Shown: positions 47,226 to 57,741, counted from the stretch's first letter. The stretch: 64,000 nt of DNA from an uncultured Alistipes sp. (GCA_947367255.1 CANBCZ010000004.1:1-64000); one strand, 5' to 3'. A program made the numbers and translations. Notes: a model not told the origin generated them from the sequence alone.

Positions 47226-48440
47226 ATGGCAAGTTACATTCTTAAAGAGGTAAAGAGCAGAGAGGATGAGAAGGTGTGGTTGCATGTAGATCGTCCCATA
47301 TATAAGGGTTACGACAAGTGGGTATGTCCGTTGGATAACGATATACTTGCGGTCTTTGACCCCGAGAAGAATAAAAAGTTCGCTACCGGCGAGGCCGTTC
47401 GTTGGTATGTTGTCGATAGTGAGTCGGGCAAGGCTGTGGGCCGTATCGCGGCATTCTATGACAAGAATGGCTCGGATGACTATGAGCAGCCGACAGGTGG
47501 TTGCGGATTCTTCGAGTCTATAGATGATCAGCAGGTGGCAGATATAATGTTTGACGCTGCCCGCGATTGGCTCGCCTCGAAGGGTATGGAGGCTATGGAC
47601 GGACCGATAAACTTCGGCTCGCGCGATGCGTGGTGGGGTCTTCTTGTTGAGGGTTACGACTACGAGCCGCTCTACACAAATCCGTATCACCCGCCATATT
47701 ATAAAGCTCTTTTTGAAAACTACGGCTTCCAGAACTACTTTAACCAGAATACCTATGTCTGGCGTGCGCAAGATGGCGTGCTGAGCGAGGTTGCACTCGA
47801 AAAGGCACATCGTGTATTGGCAAATCCGGAGTATCAAATCAAAGATATAAGCAACACAAACCTCGAAGAGGCGGCTGAAAATCTGCGCACCATCTACAAC
47901 AAGGCGTGGGCGCTCTTTACGGGAGTTAAGGAGATGACAAAGGAGGAGGCGCAGACTCTTATGCGTACGCTCCGCCCGATTATTGACCCTAATTTGATAT
48001 ATTTTGCCTATCACAACGACAAGCCGATTGGTTTCTTTGTTATGGTGCCCGACCTTAACTGCGTAATAGGTAAATTTAACGGTAAGTTCGGTCTTATTGA
48101 GAAGTTGCGCCTTATGTACGAACTGAAGGTGCGCAAGTCGTGCGACAGAGTGTTTGGTATCATCTTCGGTATAACCCCCGAATACCAGGGTAAGGGTATC
48201 GAGAGCGCCATTATGACCTATATCCTTGAGAATTATATCCAGAAGGGTCGCAGCCCGTATAAATCGTTTGAATTTGCGTGGATTGGCGACTTCAACCCTG
48301 TGATGAACAAGATGATCAGAACCTATGTCTGTGCAACACAGCACAAGATGCACACGACATACAGATATCTGTTTGACCGCACCAAGGAGTTTACTCGTTG
48401 CCCTCGTGTCGGTTTCAAACGACCTGCAAAAACCGAATAA
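47226..48440 (+). CDS. GNAT-like conserved hypothetical protein
   Basis: 404-aa ORF; AIMTYILENYIQ..PYKSFEFAWIGDFNPVMNKM. Confidence 0.65.
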   Translation: MASYILKEVKSREDEKVWLHVDRPIYKGYDKWVCPLDNDILAVFDPEKNKKFATGEAVRWYVVDSESGKAVGRIAAFYDKNGSDDYEQPTGGCGFFESIDDQQVADIMFDAARDWLASKGMEAMDGPINFGSRDAWWGLLVEGYDYEPLYTNPYHPPYYKALFENYGFQNYFNQNTYVWRAQDGVLSEVALEKAHRVLANPEYQIKDISNTNLEEAAENLRTIYNKAWALFTGVKEMTKEEAQTLMRTLRPIIDPNLIYFAYHNDKPIGFFVMVPDLNCVIGKFNGKFGLIEKLRLMYELKVRKSCDRVFGIIFGITPEYQGKGIESAIMTYILENYIQKGRSPYKSFEFAWIGDFNPVMNKMIRTYVCATQHKMHTTYRYLFDRTKEFTRCPRVGFKRPAKTE

Positions 48441-48543
48441 TTTGGTGATTTCTGCGTTACGCTTGAGCTCAAAACTATCACATACGTTTTAGTATGCTCA
48501 AGTTTTTCGCACTACGCAAGCCTTGAAATCCCTCAAATTCTTC
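48438..48543 (+). repeat. Quasi-palindromic element 9 (variant with TGATTTCTGCGTTACGC / GCAAGCCTTGAAATCCC arms)
   Basis: Outer similarity CGAATAATTTGGTGATTTC / GAAATCCCTCAAATTCTTCG; apical ATACGTTTTAGTAT. Confidence 0.75.
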
Positions 48544-48594
48544 GATTTTTAGACACTAACAAAAAACTAACGAAAAACCTTAAAACACAATATT

Positions 48595-49689
48595 ATGAAA
48601 GTTACACCTTTTACCCACTATCACATTGCCGCAGGTGCCAAGATGGCTGAGTTTGCGGGATACAATATGCCAATCGAGTTCTCAGGCATTAAGGATGAGC
48701 ACGCTACTGTTCGCAACGGCGCGGGCGTGTTTGATGTAAGCCACATGGGCGAGATTTGGGTCAAGGGCAGCAATGCTCTTGCTCTGCTGCAGAAGATTAT
48801 GTCTAACGACTGCTCAAAGCTCTACGACGGCAAGGTGCTCTACTCTTGTATGCCGAATGGTCAGGGCGGTATTGTCGATGATGTGCTTGTATATCGCTTC
48901 AGCGAGACAAAGTATATGCTCTGCGTAAATGCGGCAAATATCGACAAGGATTGGGCCCATATCCTCAAATATGGCGAGCAGTTCGGTATGCGCGAGGGCG
49001 TGGAGCTCGAGAATGCATCAGATCGTATCTGCCAGCTCGCTGTGCAGGGTCCGCTCGCTATGAAGATTGTGCAGAAGATGTGCAACGAGCCTGTTGAGGA
49101 TATGGAGTACTACACATTCCGTCAGATGGAGGTTGCAGGTTGCGACTCTATCCTCTCGATTACAGGTTACACCGGTGCCGGTGGCTGCGAGATCTATCTC
49201 CACAATGCCGATGCAGAGAAGATGTGGAACGCTCTCTGGGCTGCAGGTGAGGAGTATGGTCTGAAGAATATCGGTCTGGGTGCACGCGACACACTGCGCC
49301 TCGAGAAGGGCTTCTGCCTCTACGGAAACGACATCTCTGATACCACATCGCCACTTGAGGCAGGTCTGGGCTGGATTACTAAGTTTGTGGACGGCAAGGA
49401 TTTTATCGACCGCGACCTGCTCGCTGCACAGAAGGCTGAGGGCGTATCGCGTAAGCTTGTCGGCTTTAAGATGATCGACCGCGGTATTCCTCGTCACGAG
49501 TATCCTCTTGCAGACCTCGAGGGTAACTCTATAGGCGTTGTTACCTCAGGCACAATGTCGCCAACCCTCAATGTCGGTATCGGTATGGGTTATGTCAAGA
49601 CCGACTACGCAAAGGTAGGCACCGTCATCGCCGTAGAGGTGAGAGGAAGGTTGTTGAAGGCGGAAGTAGTTAAACTTCCTTTTGTATAA
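48595..49689 (+). CDS. gcvT: Glycine cleavage system aminomethyltransferase
   Basis: [58 protein letters not shown]. Confidence 0.97.
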   Translation: MKVTPFTHYHIAAGAKMAEFAGYNMPIEFSGIKDEHATVRNGAGVFDVSHMGEIWVKGSNALALLQKIMSNDCSKLYDGKVLYSCMPNGQGGIVDDVLVYRFSETKYMLCVNAANIDKDWAHILKYGEQFGMREGVELENASDRICQLAVQGPLAMKIVQKMCNEPVEDMEYYTFRQMEVAGCDSILSITGYTGAGGCEIYLHNADAEKMWNALWAAGEEYGLKNIGLGARDTLRLEKGFCLYGNDISDTTSPLEAGLGWITKFVDGKDFIDRDLLAAQKAEGVSRKLVGFKMIDRGIPRHEYPLADLEGNSIGVVTSGTMSPTLNVGIGMGYVKTDYAKVGTVIAVEVRGRLLKAEVVKLPFV

Positions 49690-49869
49690 TTTATCGTGGC
49701 ATTTGCCGTGAAAAGCACGCATCTGCGGCATATCCCTTAAAAATTAGTGTCGGCTGTACGTTTTGTACTATCCGATACTGATTTTTTTCACGATATACCG
49801 CACCTACGCACTTTTGACGACAAATGGGTGCAAAGAGGTAGCGGAGTGCAAACTTTGACGAATAAATTA
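49687..49869 (+). repeat. Quasi-palindromic element 10 (hairpin 49739-49788), apparently nested inside a second arm pair
   Basis: Inner arms 49701-49718 ATTTGCCGTGAAAAGCAC / 49808-49825 GCACTTTTGACGACAAAT; outer TAATTTATCGTG / TGACGAATAAATTA. Confidence 0.8.
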
Positions 49870-49876
49870 GTGCAAA

Positions 49877-49910
49877 CAATAAAACCTGCCAATCGGCAGG
49901 TTTTATTGTT
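49877..49910. terminator. Terminator AATAAAACCTGCC-AATC-GGCAGGTTTTATT
   Basis: 13-bp stem at 3' end of the 49909 minus gene. Confidence 0.88.
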
Positions 49911-50445
49911 ATTTCAGATTATTCTCAATCACGTCGAGTAGTTGGTCGAAGTCCTCTGCGCTATAGCCGACCGAGGTGGCGATAATATGTCCAAGAGGGT
50001 CGATGACAAAGCAACGCGGTACATGGCGTGTGGCGTAGAGCGAGTAGATGTTCTTGTCTATGTCAAGACCGATATTGAAGCGGTAGTCGTTGTCTGAGAC
50101 CAATCTCTCCATAGCCGAAAGGCTCTCGCCGCGAGAGATGGCGAGGAGTTTGAAATTCTTACCCTCAAACAGATCTAAAACGCCATTGAGCATACTGAGC
50201 TGAACATTGCACTCCGGACATGTCGAGTCGAAGAATACGAGTAGAATGGTATTGCCATGCAGCTGCGAGAGGGTAACCGTAGTGCCGGAGAGCAGCTCTA
50301 CGGTAAAGTCGGGAGCTACATCACCCACGCGGACAAGGGTGGTCTTCTCTGCGTCCTCTGTCAGATCTGCATCTGTCATTGCCATACAGTTGGTAAGACA
50401 GAATAGAGAGAGTATAAGTAGATAAATATGGTAAATATATCTCAT
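49909..50445 (-). CDS. TlpA/AhpC-TSA-like thioredoxin-fold lipoprotein
   Basis: VGDVAPDFTVELLSGTTVTLSQLHGNTILLVFFDSTCPECNVQL. Confidence 0.88.
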   Translation of the reverse strand: MRYIYHIYLLILSLFCLTNCMAMTDADLTEDAEKTTLVRVGDVAPDFTVELLSGTTVTLSQLHGNTILLVFFDSTCPECNVQLSMLNGVLDLFEGKNFKLLAISRGESLSAMERLVSDNDYRFNIGLDIDKNIYSLYATRHVPRCFVIDPLGHIIATSVGYSAEDFDQLLDVIENNLK

Positions 50446-50528
50446 AACAATGTCAAAGATAACTATTTAGTTTGAATTTGCCAAATTGTATACCTATATA
50501 ATATATAGAGGGCTGCAAATCCTAAATA

Positions 50529-50557
50529 AAAAACCGAGCTGCTCGATACAACTCGGT
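50529..50557 (-). terminator. Terminator-like hairpin ACCGAG...CTCGGT
   Basis: Stem-loop downstream of the minus-strand zinc-ribbon gene. Confidence 0.6.
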
Positions 50558-50577
50558 TATTATAAGGCTATAGAGTT

Positions 50578-51330
50578 CTACTCCTTGTCGTTCGGAACAA
50601 GGATGCGACCGCAGTACTCGCAGACAATCAGCTTCTTACCGAGGCTAACCTCTACCTGACGCTGTGGCGGGATGCGGTTGAAGCAACCTGAGCAAGCGTT
50701 ACGCTGTACGGTAACCACTGCAAGACCGTTGCGTACCTTGCTGCGGATACGACCATAAGCGGCAAGCAGACGATCGTCAATCTTCTTCTTTGCAGCCTCT
50801 GCCTGTGCAGTGAGTTCTGCAACCTGATCGGCTGTCTCGTTCTCGATATTCTCGAGCTCGGTGCGCTTTGCCTCGAGGTCTACATTGCGCTCTGCAATCA
50901 GAGCCTCGGTCTGCTCAGCCTTAGCCTTCTTTACCTTTACCGCTGCTGCATACTCCTTCAGATGCTTCTCGGCAAGACGAATCTCAAGCTCCTGATACTC
51001 AATCTCCTTAGCAATAGCGTCGAACTCGCGGTTGTTGCGAACATTCTGCTGCTGCTCGTTGTACTTGGCGATAAGCATATTTGCCTCGTCAATCTGACGA
51101 CGACGCTGACGAGTCAGGGCACCCAACTCCTCAATCTCGGCATTAATGCTATCAACGCGAGTCTGAAGACCTGCAATCTCGTCATCCAGATCCTGCACCT
51201 CATCCGGAAGCTCACCCTTTACCTTGTTGATCTCGTCAATCTGAGAGTCAATCTTCTGCAACTCGTAAAGAGCCATAATCTTCTCGTACATCGAGTAATC
51301 TACCTCTGCGGTTTTCTTAGTTGTAGCCAT
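50578..51330 (-). CDS. C4-type zinc ribbon, coiled-coil protein (CdsZ/DUF164-like)
   Basis: Coiled coil followed by CSGCFNRIPPQ...VCEYCGRILV. Confidence 0.9.
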   Translation of the reverse strand: MATTKKTAEVDYSMYEKIMALYELQKIDSQIDEINKVKGELPDEVQDLDDEIAGLQTRVDSINAEIEELGALTRQRRRQIDEANMLIAKYNEQQQNVRNNREFDAIAKEIEYQELEIRLAEKHLKEYAAAVKVKKAKAEQTEALIAERNVDLEAKRTELENIENETADQVAELTAQAEAAKKKIDDRLLAAYGRIRSKVRNGLAVVTVQRNACSGCFNRIPPQRQVEVSLGKKLIVCEYCGRILVPNDKE

Positions 51331-51383
51331 ATATTGTTATTTATTGTTATTTCGTTTCTCTTAAAACGCTTATAGCCAACGAA

Positions 51384-52175
51384 TTACATAAAATAATTCA
51401 TAGGGTTTTTCGTATTAGCGCTCTTATGGAGCGCAAAGTTACAAAAAATTTTTGACAAATCCGCCAAAATATCGAATAATAAATCAATTGCGCAAAATTC
51501 GCTCTCAAAATGGCCTACATCGCAGAGAATAAAACGACCATCTGGCAGATAGTAGTCGTTGTATTTCAGGTCTGCTGTAATGTAGATATCGCAACCATTT
51601 GCTGCCGCTGCGCCGATAAGAGAACTACCTGAACCAGTGCAGATTGCAACGCTCTGGATGCTCTCTTTAACAATCTTGCTGTGGCGTATTGCGCTGCAAC
51701 CCAAAGTGGACTTTATCTGCGCCAAAAATTGCTCGGTAGCCATCGGTGCAGCAAGCGTTCCGATAGTGCCAAAACCAGCACCCTCAACGGTCGGCTCAAG
51801 CACTTGCATATTATTTACGCCGAGCATAGTTCCCAACTTCCAGCTCATTCCGTGCGGTGCAGAGTCGAGGTTGGTGTGGCAAGCATAGAGTGCAATATTG
51901 TGGCGAATAGCTCGCTCAATGCAACGCTCGACAACGGATGCCGAGTTGAAGCGTTTTACACCGTGGAAGATAATCGGGTGGTGGGTAATGACCATTCCGC
52001 ATCCCTTCTCGAGTGCCTCGTCAAGCACCGCCTCGGTGACATCTACAGCAAGCAACACACCGCCCTTGAGCTCGTCATCCTCGCGACCGACAATCAGTCC
52101 TGCATTGTCGTACGACTCCTGTAGCCAGAGGGGTGCAAATGCCTCTATCTTTGCGGTTATATCCTTGATTTTCAT
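51384..52175 (-). CDS. Nif3-like dinuclear metal center protein
   Basis: AVDVTEAVLDEALEKGCGMVITHHPIIFHGVKRF; CDIYITADLKYND...DVGHFESE. Confidence 0.9.
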   Translation of the reverse strand: MKIKDITAKIEAFAPLWLQESYDNAGLIVGREDDELKGGVLLAVDVTEAVLDEALEKGCGMVITHHPIIFHGVKRFNSASVVERCIERAIRHNIALYACHTNLDSAPHGMSWKLGTMLGVNNMQVLEPTVEGAGFGTIGTLAAPMATEQFLAQIKSTLGCSAIRHSKIVKESIQSVAICTGSGSSLIGAAAANGCDIYITADLKYNDYYLPDGRFILCDVGHFESEFCAIDLLFDILADLSKIFCNFALHKSANTKNPMNYFM

Positions 52176-52179
52176 AATG

Positions 52180-52650
52180 TTAGAAGTCAAAAAGTGTCTG
52201 CTCTCGATACATCGGTTTTGCCGGCTGTGGCTCTACTGCGGGCTCTGCAGCCGGTGCCGGAGCAGGCTCTGCAGCGGGTTGTGGTGCTACAGGTGCAGGT
52301 GCTGCAGCAGGCTCTGCATCATTGCCTAAAGAGTCGCGAACGGCAACAAGCATAGAGCGCAGGTTGTGCAAACGGTCGAGAAGCTCCATATCTGCAGTAG
52401 ATTCAGGAGCCTGCGAGCGGTCGCCACGCAGCGCACGGTTGGCACCCTCGAGGGTCATACCGCACTCCTTGACATAGTGATATATTCGCTTGAGGGTCTC
52501 AATGTCCGCAGGGGTGAAGAGGCGGTTGCCCTTCTTGTTTCTGTGCGGCTTGAGCGCAGGGAACTGCGTTCCCCAGTAGCGAATCAGCGAGGCATTGACG
52601 TCGAACATCTCTGCCACCTCGCCCATAGTGTAAAAAAGTTTCTCTGCCAT
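52180..52650 (-). CDS. MerR-family transcriptional regulator
   Basis: YTMGEVAEMFDVNASLIRYWGTQFPALKPHRNKKGNRLFTPADIETLKRI; Pro/Ala-rich tail. Confidence 0.88.
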   Translation of the reverse strand: MAEKLFYTMGEVAEMFDVNASLIRYWGTQFPALKPHRNKKGNRLFTPADIETLKRIYHYVKECGMTLEGANRALRGDRSQAPESTADMELLDRLHNLRSMLVAVRDSLGNDAEPAAAPAPVAPQPAAEPAPAPAAEPAVEPQPAKPMYREQTLFDF

Positions 52651-52653
52651 ATA

Positions 52654-54018
52654 TTATAAGTTATTTATTTTCAACGAATTAGGATATGTATTGTTCACTC
52701 GGTTGCCTATGCGTTTTACAAAGCCGAGAGGGTAGTTGTCGCTTGTTACAAGGTTTATGCCCTCCTCGAACAGCGCAGCAGGAATATCCTTTTTGCGTAG
52801 GTAGTCGAGTGCGCTCTCTGTGTCGAGCTCTGCAACGGGAACAACGCTCTTGTTGTACCACACCGACTGCGAGAGTGACCACTCGGGCTTAAGTTTGCCC
52901 TTGAAAATCTGACCCATCTCCACGCCCGAGTATATCACGGTGAGGTTGTGTGCCAGCGCCTTAATCTCCTCGTAGTAGTCAGCAGGGTAGGCGTAGTAGC
53001 TCTCTGCAACGACTGCAAAGCGGATATTGTTGCCATCGGCAATCCATCTCGACAGCTCCTTGACAGCCTCCTTCGGCGCATCTGTCATAATCTTTTTGCG
53101 CGACTTCGGCGTTACGGCTCTAACGGAAATATTGCTGCTCTTGCGGGCTACGGCAACGAAAAATCCCTCGCTTGCCACGCGGTGCGGGAAGAACTTAAAG
53201 CCCTGAAAGTGGCTGACCTTCACCCTCTCCGCATCGCAACCCTCGGGCAGAGTAATCTCTGCACTCGGACATATCTCGTCACCCCATTCGGCAGCCATCC
53301 ACTCGAGTATTCCCTCATCCTCTGTAGTGTTGTAGGTGCAGGTGCTGTAGATGAACAGACCGCCCGCCTTGAGGCTCTTCCACGCCTCTGTGAGGATTGT
53401 CTTTTGGCGTGCAGTGCAGATCTCTACATTATTTGCGCTCCACTCTGTGCGTGCCACCTCGTCCTTGCGGAACATACCCTCGCCCGAGCAAGGTGCATCC
53501 ACGGCAACCACATCGAACCATCCCTCGAAGGCGGCTATATGCGACGGGTCGTTATTTGTCACAACAACATTTCCCAAGCCCCACTTGCGGATATTGTCGG
53601 CAAGGATGTTGGCTCGGTTTCTCACATACTCATTGGCAACCACAAGACCACGATTGCCGACAGTTGAGGCGTAGAGGGTGCTCTTTCCTCCCGGAGCGGC
53701 GCACATATCGAGAATCTTACCGCTGCGGATACCCTCGCTGCGCAGTATATGGTCGATAAATTGCGAACCTGCCTCCTGAACATAGTATGCTCCTGCCGCA
53801 AATGGTATGTCGGTAGTGAACTGCGGGCGCGAGTCGAGGTAGCGACCATACTCGCTCCACGCAATAGCCTCGCCCCAGTTGCCACCGTGCCACTTGTCGC
53901 CATTTATACGCACAGAGACGGGTGAAGGGCTGTCGAGCGCGACAAAGAGACGCTCTGCCTCCGCCTCGCCAAGTTGTTGGCGCATATTGTGGATAAAATC
54001 GGCAGGAAGTTGTTGCAT
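52654..54018 (-). CDS. rRNA m5C methyltransferase (RsmF/Sun/NOL1 family)
   Basis: ILDMCAAPGGKSTLYAS, VDAPCSGEGMFRKD, FIYSTCTYNTTEDE. Confidence 0.93.
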   Translation of the reverse strand: MQQLPADFIHNMRQQLGEAEAERLFVALDSPSPVSVRINGDKWHGGNWGEAIAWSEYGRYLDSRPQFTTDIPFAAGAYYVQEAGSQFIDHILRSEGIRSGKILDMCAAPGGKSTLYASTVGNRGLVVANEYVRNRANILADNIRKWGLGNVVVTNNDPSHIAAFEGWFDVVAVDAPCSGEGMFRKDEVARTEWSANNVEICTARQKTILTEAWKSLKAGGLFIYSTCTYNTTEDEGILEWMAAEWGDEICPSAEITLPEGCDAERVKVSHFQGFKFFPHRVASEGFFVAVARKSSNISVRAVTPKSRKKIMTDAPKEAVKELSRWIADGNNIRFAVVAESYYAYPADYYEEIKALAHNLTVIYSGVEMGQIFKGKLKPEWSLSQSVWYNKSVVPVAELDTESALDYLRKKDIPAALFEEGINLVTSDNYPLGFVKRIGNRVNNTYPNSLKINNL

Positions 54019-54023
54019 AGTTT

Positions 54024-54662
54024 TTACCACTTAAAGGTTGATTGGCGCACTGCGGGACGCTGAGCGTGAATCTCGTCCAGACGCTTGTAGAGCGAGTCGA
54101 GAACCTTGATATTCTCGACAAAGTCTGTGTTATCCTTGTCGATGATAAATACCTCGCCCTCGTAGTTTGCCACCCACTCGTCGTAGCGGTCGTTGAGGCG
54201 CTTGAGGTAGTCGATGTCGATATTCTGCTCATACTCTCTGCCGCGCTTCTGAATCTGACGCACAAGGGTCGGAATACTCGACTTGAGGTAGATGAGAAGG
54301 TCCGGCTTCGGGATGAGGTCTGTAGAGATGTCAAAAATCTTCATATAGGTACCGAAGTCGCGACCCGACATAAGACCCATCTGGTGAAGGTTACCTGCAA
54401 AGATGTGGGCATCCTCGTAGATGGTTCGGTCCTGAAAGACATTCTCCGAGCCGTCCGAGAGCATATCTATAGTCTGACGGATACGGCTGGCGAGGAAGTG
54501 CACCTGAAACTGGAATGCCCAGCGGTTCATATCCTCGTAGAAGTCGGAGATGTAGGGGTTGTCCACATCCTCGTAGTACGCCTTGGCGCCGTAGTGTTTT
54601 GTAAGTATCTCGGTCAGCGTGGTCTTGCCGCTGCCGATATTTCCTGCAATAGCAATATACAT
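54024..54662 (-). CDS. Deoxynucleoside kinase
   Basis: IAGNIGSGKTTLTEIL, DRTIYEDAHIFAGNL, RGREYEQNI. Confidence 0.93.
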   Translation of the reverse strand: MYIAIAGNIGSGKTTLTEILTKHYGAKAYYEDVDNPYISDFYEDMNRWAFQFQVHFLASRIRQTIDMLSDGSENVFQDRTIYEDAHIFAGNLHQMGLMSGRDFGTYMKIFDISTDLIPKPDLLIYLKSSIPTLVRQIQKRGREYEQNIDIDYLKRLNDRYDEWVANYEGEVFIIDKDNTDFVENIKVLDSLYKRLDEIHAQRPAVRQSTFKW

Positions 54663-54703
54663 ATCAGGGTATCTATATAAATTAGTAACTTATTGTTTGT
54701 CTG

Positions 54704-56041
54704 TTAGTTGAAGTAGTAGCCTGTATCTGCAATAGCCGACGGCATAGCAAATACCACTACGCGGTCATAGGCGTTAATCTGCATCGAACTTGTGGCGATA
54801 AATACGCGGTCACCACGAACAATGCCGCCGATAATAACATCCTCCGGAAGACCCATCTGACCGATAGTGGTCTTTGTGGCAGGCGAGTTTGGCTTGACGA
54901 TAAACTCCAGCACCTCGGCATCGCTGCCCGTAAGGCACTTGATGGCAAGCACATCGGTAGACATTGTAAAGCGGAAGATGTTGGAGGCGGTAACAATCTT
55001 CTTGTTGATGATTGTATCTACACCCACCGAGTCGGCGATGTTGATGTAATTCATATTCTCCACCTCGGCAATTACACGCTTCACGCCCATACGCTTGGCG
55101 AGCATAGCTGTCAGAATATTTGTCTCGCTACGACCCGTAACGGCGATAAAGGCGTCCATATTTGCAAGACCCTCCTCCATCATGGCATCTGTATCGCGAC
55201 CATCCTGATGGATAATCAGCGTGCGGTCGAGCATCTCGGCAAGACGATACGCCTTGTCGGCATTGTAGTCGATAAGCTTGATGTTCACATCGTCCTGCAG
55301 CGCTTGTGCAATCTGCACACCGATACGCGAGCCGCCGAGAATCATCATATTGTTTACCTTCACGCCACTCTTGCCCGACAACTCCATAACGGTACCAACA
55401 GAGTCGTGACGAGCAATGGCATAGACCATATCGCCAATCATATAGCTGTCACCGCGCTTAGGGATGATTGTCACGCCATCGCGCATAATGGCAACGGTGC
55501 GGTAGTTGAGCGTCTGCTCCTCCTCAAATCCTGCGATAGGTCCGCCGACAAGCGAAGAGTTGGGCTCAAGACGGAAGACGACAAGCGAGAGCTTACCGCC
55601 CGAGAAATCGACAAACTCGGTCGTTGCAGTGTGTCCGAGAAGGTTGATAACCTCCTCTGCGGCGAGCTTCTCGGGGTAGAGCAGGTAGTCGATGCCCATG
55701 TTGATAAACATCTCCTTGTTGTTCGGCTCCAGATACTCGTTGTTGTCGATGCGGGCAATGGACTTCTTTGCGCCCAACTGCTTTGCCATCATCGCCGAGA
55801 GGATATTGTCGTTCTCGATAGAGTCTACGGCAATAAAGAGGTCACACTTGCGCACAGCCGCCTTGCGGAGTGTGGCAAATGTGGTTGCGTCACCCTCGAT
55901 GGTGATAACATCGGCAAAACTGCCAAGCTCGGCAAGCAGCTTCGGATCCTGATCGATAATGGTGATGTCGTGTCCGTTTCCGCTGAGCATCTTGGCAAGA
56001 TGATTGCCCATCTCCTCAACTCCTGAAATTACGATTCTCAT
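54704..56041 (-). CDS. trkA: Trk system potassium uptake regulatory protein
   Basis: Two RCK domains (MRIVISGVEEMGNHLAKMLSGNGHDITIIDQD; NNMMILGGSRIGVQIAQAL). Confidence 0.93.
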   Translation of the reverse strand: MRIVISGVEEMGNHLAKMLSGNGHDITIIDQDPKLLAELGSFADVITIEGDATTFATLRKAAVRKCDLFIAVDSIENDNILSAMMAKQLGAKKSIARIDNNEYLEPNNKEMFINMGIDYLLYPEKLAAEEVINLLGHTATTEFVDFSGGKLSLVVFRLEPNSSLVGGPIAGFEEEQTLNYRTVAIMRDGVTIIPKRGDSYMIGDMVYAIARHDSVGTVMELSGKSGVKVNNMMILGGSRIGVQIAQALQDDVNIKLIDYNADKAYRLAEMLDRTLIIHQDGRDTDAMMEEGLANMDAFIAVTGRSETNILTAMLAKRMGVKRVIAEVENMNYINIADSVGVDTIINKKIVTASNIFRFTMSTDVLAIKCLTGSDAEVLEFIVKPNSPATKTTIGQMGLPEDVIIGGIVRGDRVFIATSSMQINAYDRVVVFAMPSAIADTGYYFN

Positions 56042-56144
56042 AGGCTTGCAAAATTTCAGACAAATTTATAAATTTGTAGCGAGATTTCAAAGCCTTAGCG
56101 GGTTTTGATGTAAAATAAATTTAAGTAAATTTTGTAACTTGCTT

Positions 56145-56402
56145 ATGCCTAATTGGTTAGTTGTTATTCTTTTTGCTGTCGGAGCGGTCGCTTTCTTTGG
56201 TATTGCACTCTCTTTGACACTTATTTTTAAGGGTCATCATATCGAGTCGGAGATCTCTACAAACCCCAATATGAAAAAACTCGGTATCAAGTGTGCCGTG
56301 CAGGAGACTCGTGAGGATATTGCCGCCGAGACCTGCGATACAGACAGCGTCTGTACAGGTAACTGTGCCGGTTGTGATATTGACCACTCGGCTGCGAAAT
56401 AG
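56145..56402 (+). CDS. Small membrane protein with C-terminal Cys cluster
   Basis: One TM helix; CDTDSVCTGNCAGCDIDH; ATG at 56145 preferred over the tracked TTG. Confidence 0.7.
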   Translation: MPNWLVVILFAVGAVAFFGIALSLTLIFKGHHIESEISTNPNMKKLGIKCAVQETREDIAAETCDTDSVCTGNCAGCDIDHSAAK

Positions 56403-56469
56403 TTCGATAGAGGGGTACAAAATGGAGTGAAATCCGTCTAATCTGTGTAATAACCAAACTTATCCTATA

Positions 56470-57615
56470 ATGAAACGACTATTTGTAATTATCTTGCTGC
56501 TTGCTGCCGGTATCGGTATGCTGACAGCTCAGACACCTATTGAACAGTTACCGAAACAGATATGCTCGGGCGAGTGGAAGGCAGGTCACGTGCAGGGGCT
56601 TGCTGTCGATACCAAACGCGAATATATCTACTTCTCATTTACCACTATGCTTGTCAAGATGGATATGCAGGGTAATGTCGTAGGTACAGTTACCGGTCTG
56701 CTCGGTCACCTCGGTTGCATTGAGTTTAATGATGCTGACGGTCGCATCTACGGCTCATTGGAGTATAAAGACGACTCTATCGGCAGGGGTATTCTCAAGC
56801 AGGAGAAGTCCAATAAAAAGTTCGATACCGCATTCTATGTCGCTATATTTGATGTCGATAAGATTACCCGTCAGGGTATGAGTGCCGAGAAGGATGGTAT
56901 TATGACCACCGTCTATCTGCCAACCGTTGTTGAGGATTTCAAGGCAAAGGTCGAGTGTGGCGGCAAAACCCTCGAGCACCGCTTCGGTTGCAGCGGCTTT
57001 GATGGCATAACATTCGGTCCAAAGTTCGGCAAGAGCGACGGAAAGTACTATCTTACAATCGCTTACGGCATCTACGGCGATGCAAATCGTAGCGATAACG
57101 ACCATCAGGTGCTCCTCCAGTACGACGCCTCAAATTGGACAAAATATGAGCAGCCGCTCTCGCAAGATAATATGCACCAGTTGGGTCCTAAAAAGCCTGC
57201 AGGTCGCTACTTCGTCTATACCGGCAACCGTAATTGGGGCGTGCAGAATATGGAGTATGATAAGAGCCGAAACTTCTGGTTCTTAGCAACTTATGAGACT
57301 AAGAAATCCGATTTTGCAGGCTTCTCGCTGATGACAATCGACGGCAATATCGCACCTAAAAAGCAGCCCCTCAAGGGGGTGGACTACTGCAAGAGTGGCA
57401 ACCTCTTGACACTCTCGGGTCGCGGTATGACCGATGCCAACCACCACTCAATTCGTGGCTGGCACTTCGATAAATCATCTACCGGTATTCACGCTTTGGG
57501 CGATAACTACTTCTATATCTCGCACCGCAAACGCAATAAGCCATACCAGAGTTGTACTGCGACGCTATATAAGTTTGTGGGGAGGGAGAGTTATCCTTTT
57601 GATCTCATTCAGTAG
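56470..57615 (+). CDS. Secreted hypothetical protein, beta-propeller-like
   Basis: Signal peptide MKRLFVIILLLAAGIGMLTAQ; repeated beta-rich motifs. Confidence 0.7.
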   Translation: MKRLFVIILLLAAGIGMLTAQTPIEQLPKQICSGEWKAGHVQGLAVDTKREYIYFSFTTMLVKMDMQGNVVGTVTGLLGHLGCIEFNDADGRIYGSLEYKDDSIGRGILKQEKSNKKFDTAFYVAIFDVDKITRQGMSAEKDGIMTTVYLPTVVEDFKAKVECGGKTLEHRFGCSGFDGITFGPKFGKSDGKYYLTIAYGIYGDANRSDNDHQVLLQYDASNWTKYEQPLSQDNMHQLGPKKPAGRYFVYTGNRNWGVQNMEYDKSRNFWFLATYETKKSDFAGFSLMTIDGNIAPKKQPLKGVDYCKSGNLLTLSGRGMTDANHHSIRGWHFDKSSTGIHALGDNYFYISHRKRNKPYQSCTATLYKFVGRESYPFDLIQ

Positions 57616-57741
57616 TTTTATCGTGATAGTGGCGCATTTGCGGCACATCCCTTAAAAACCAACGGCGGCTGTACGTTTTAGTACTATCCGCCGTTGCTTT
57701 TTTGCACGATGCACCGCAACTACACCACTCTGACGATAAAA
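57616..57741 (+). repeat. Quasi-palindromic element 11 (hairpin 57654-57703)
   Basis: Outer arms 57616-57632 TTTTATCGTGATAGTGG / 57725-57741 CCACTCTGACGATAAAA. Confidence 0.92.
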
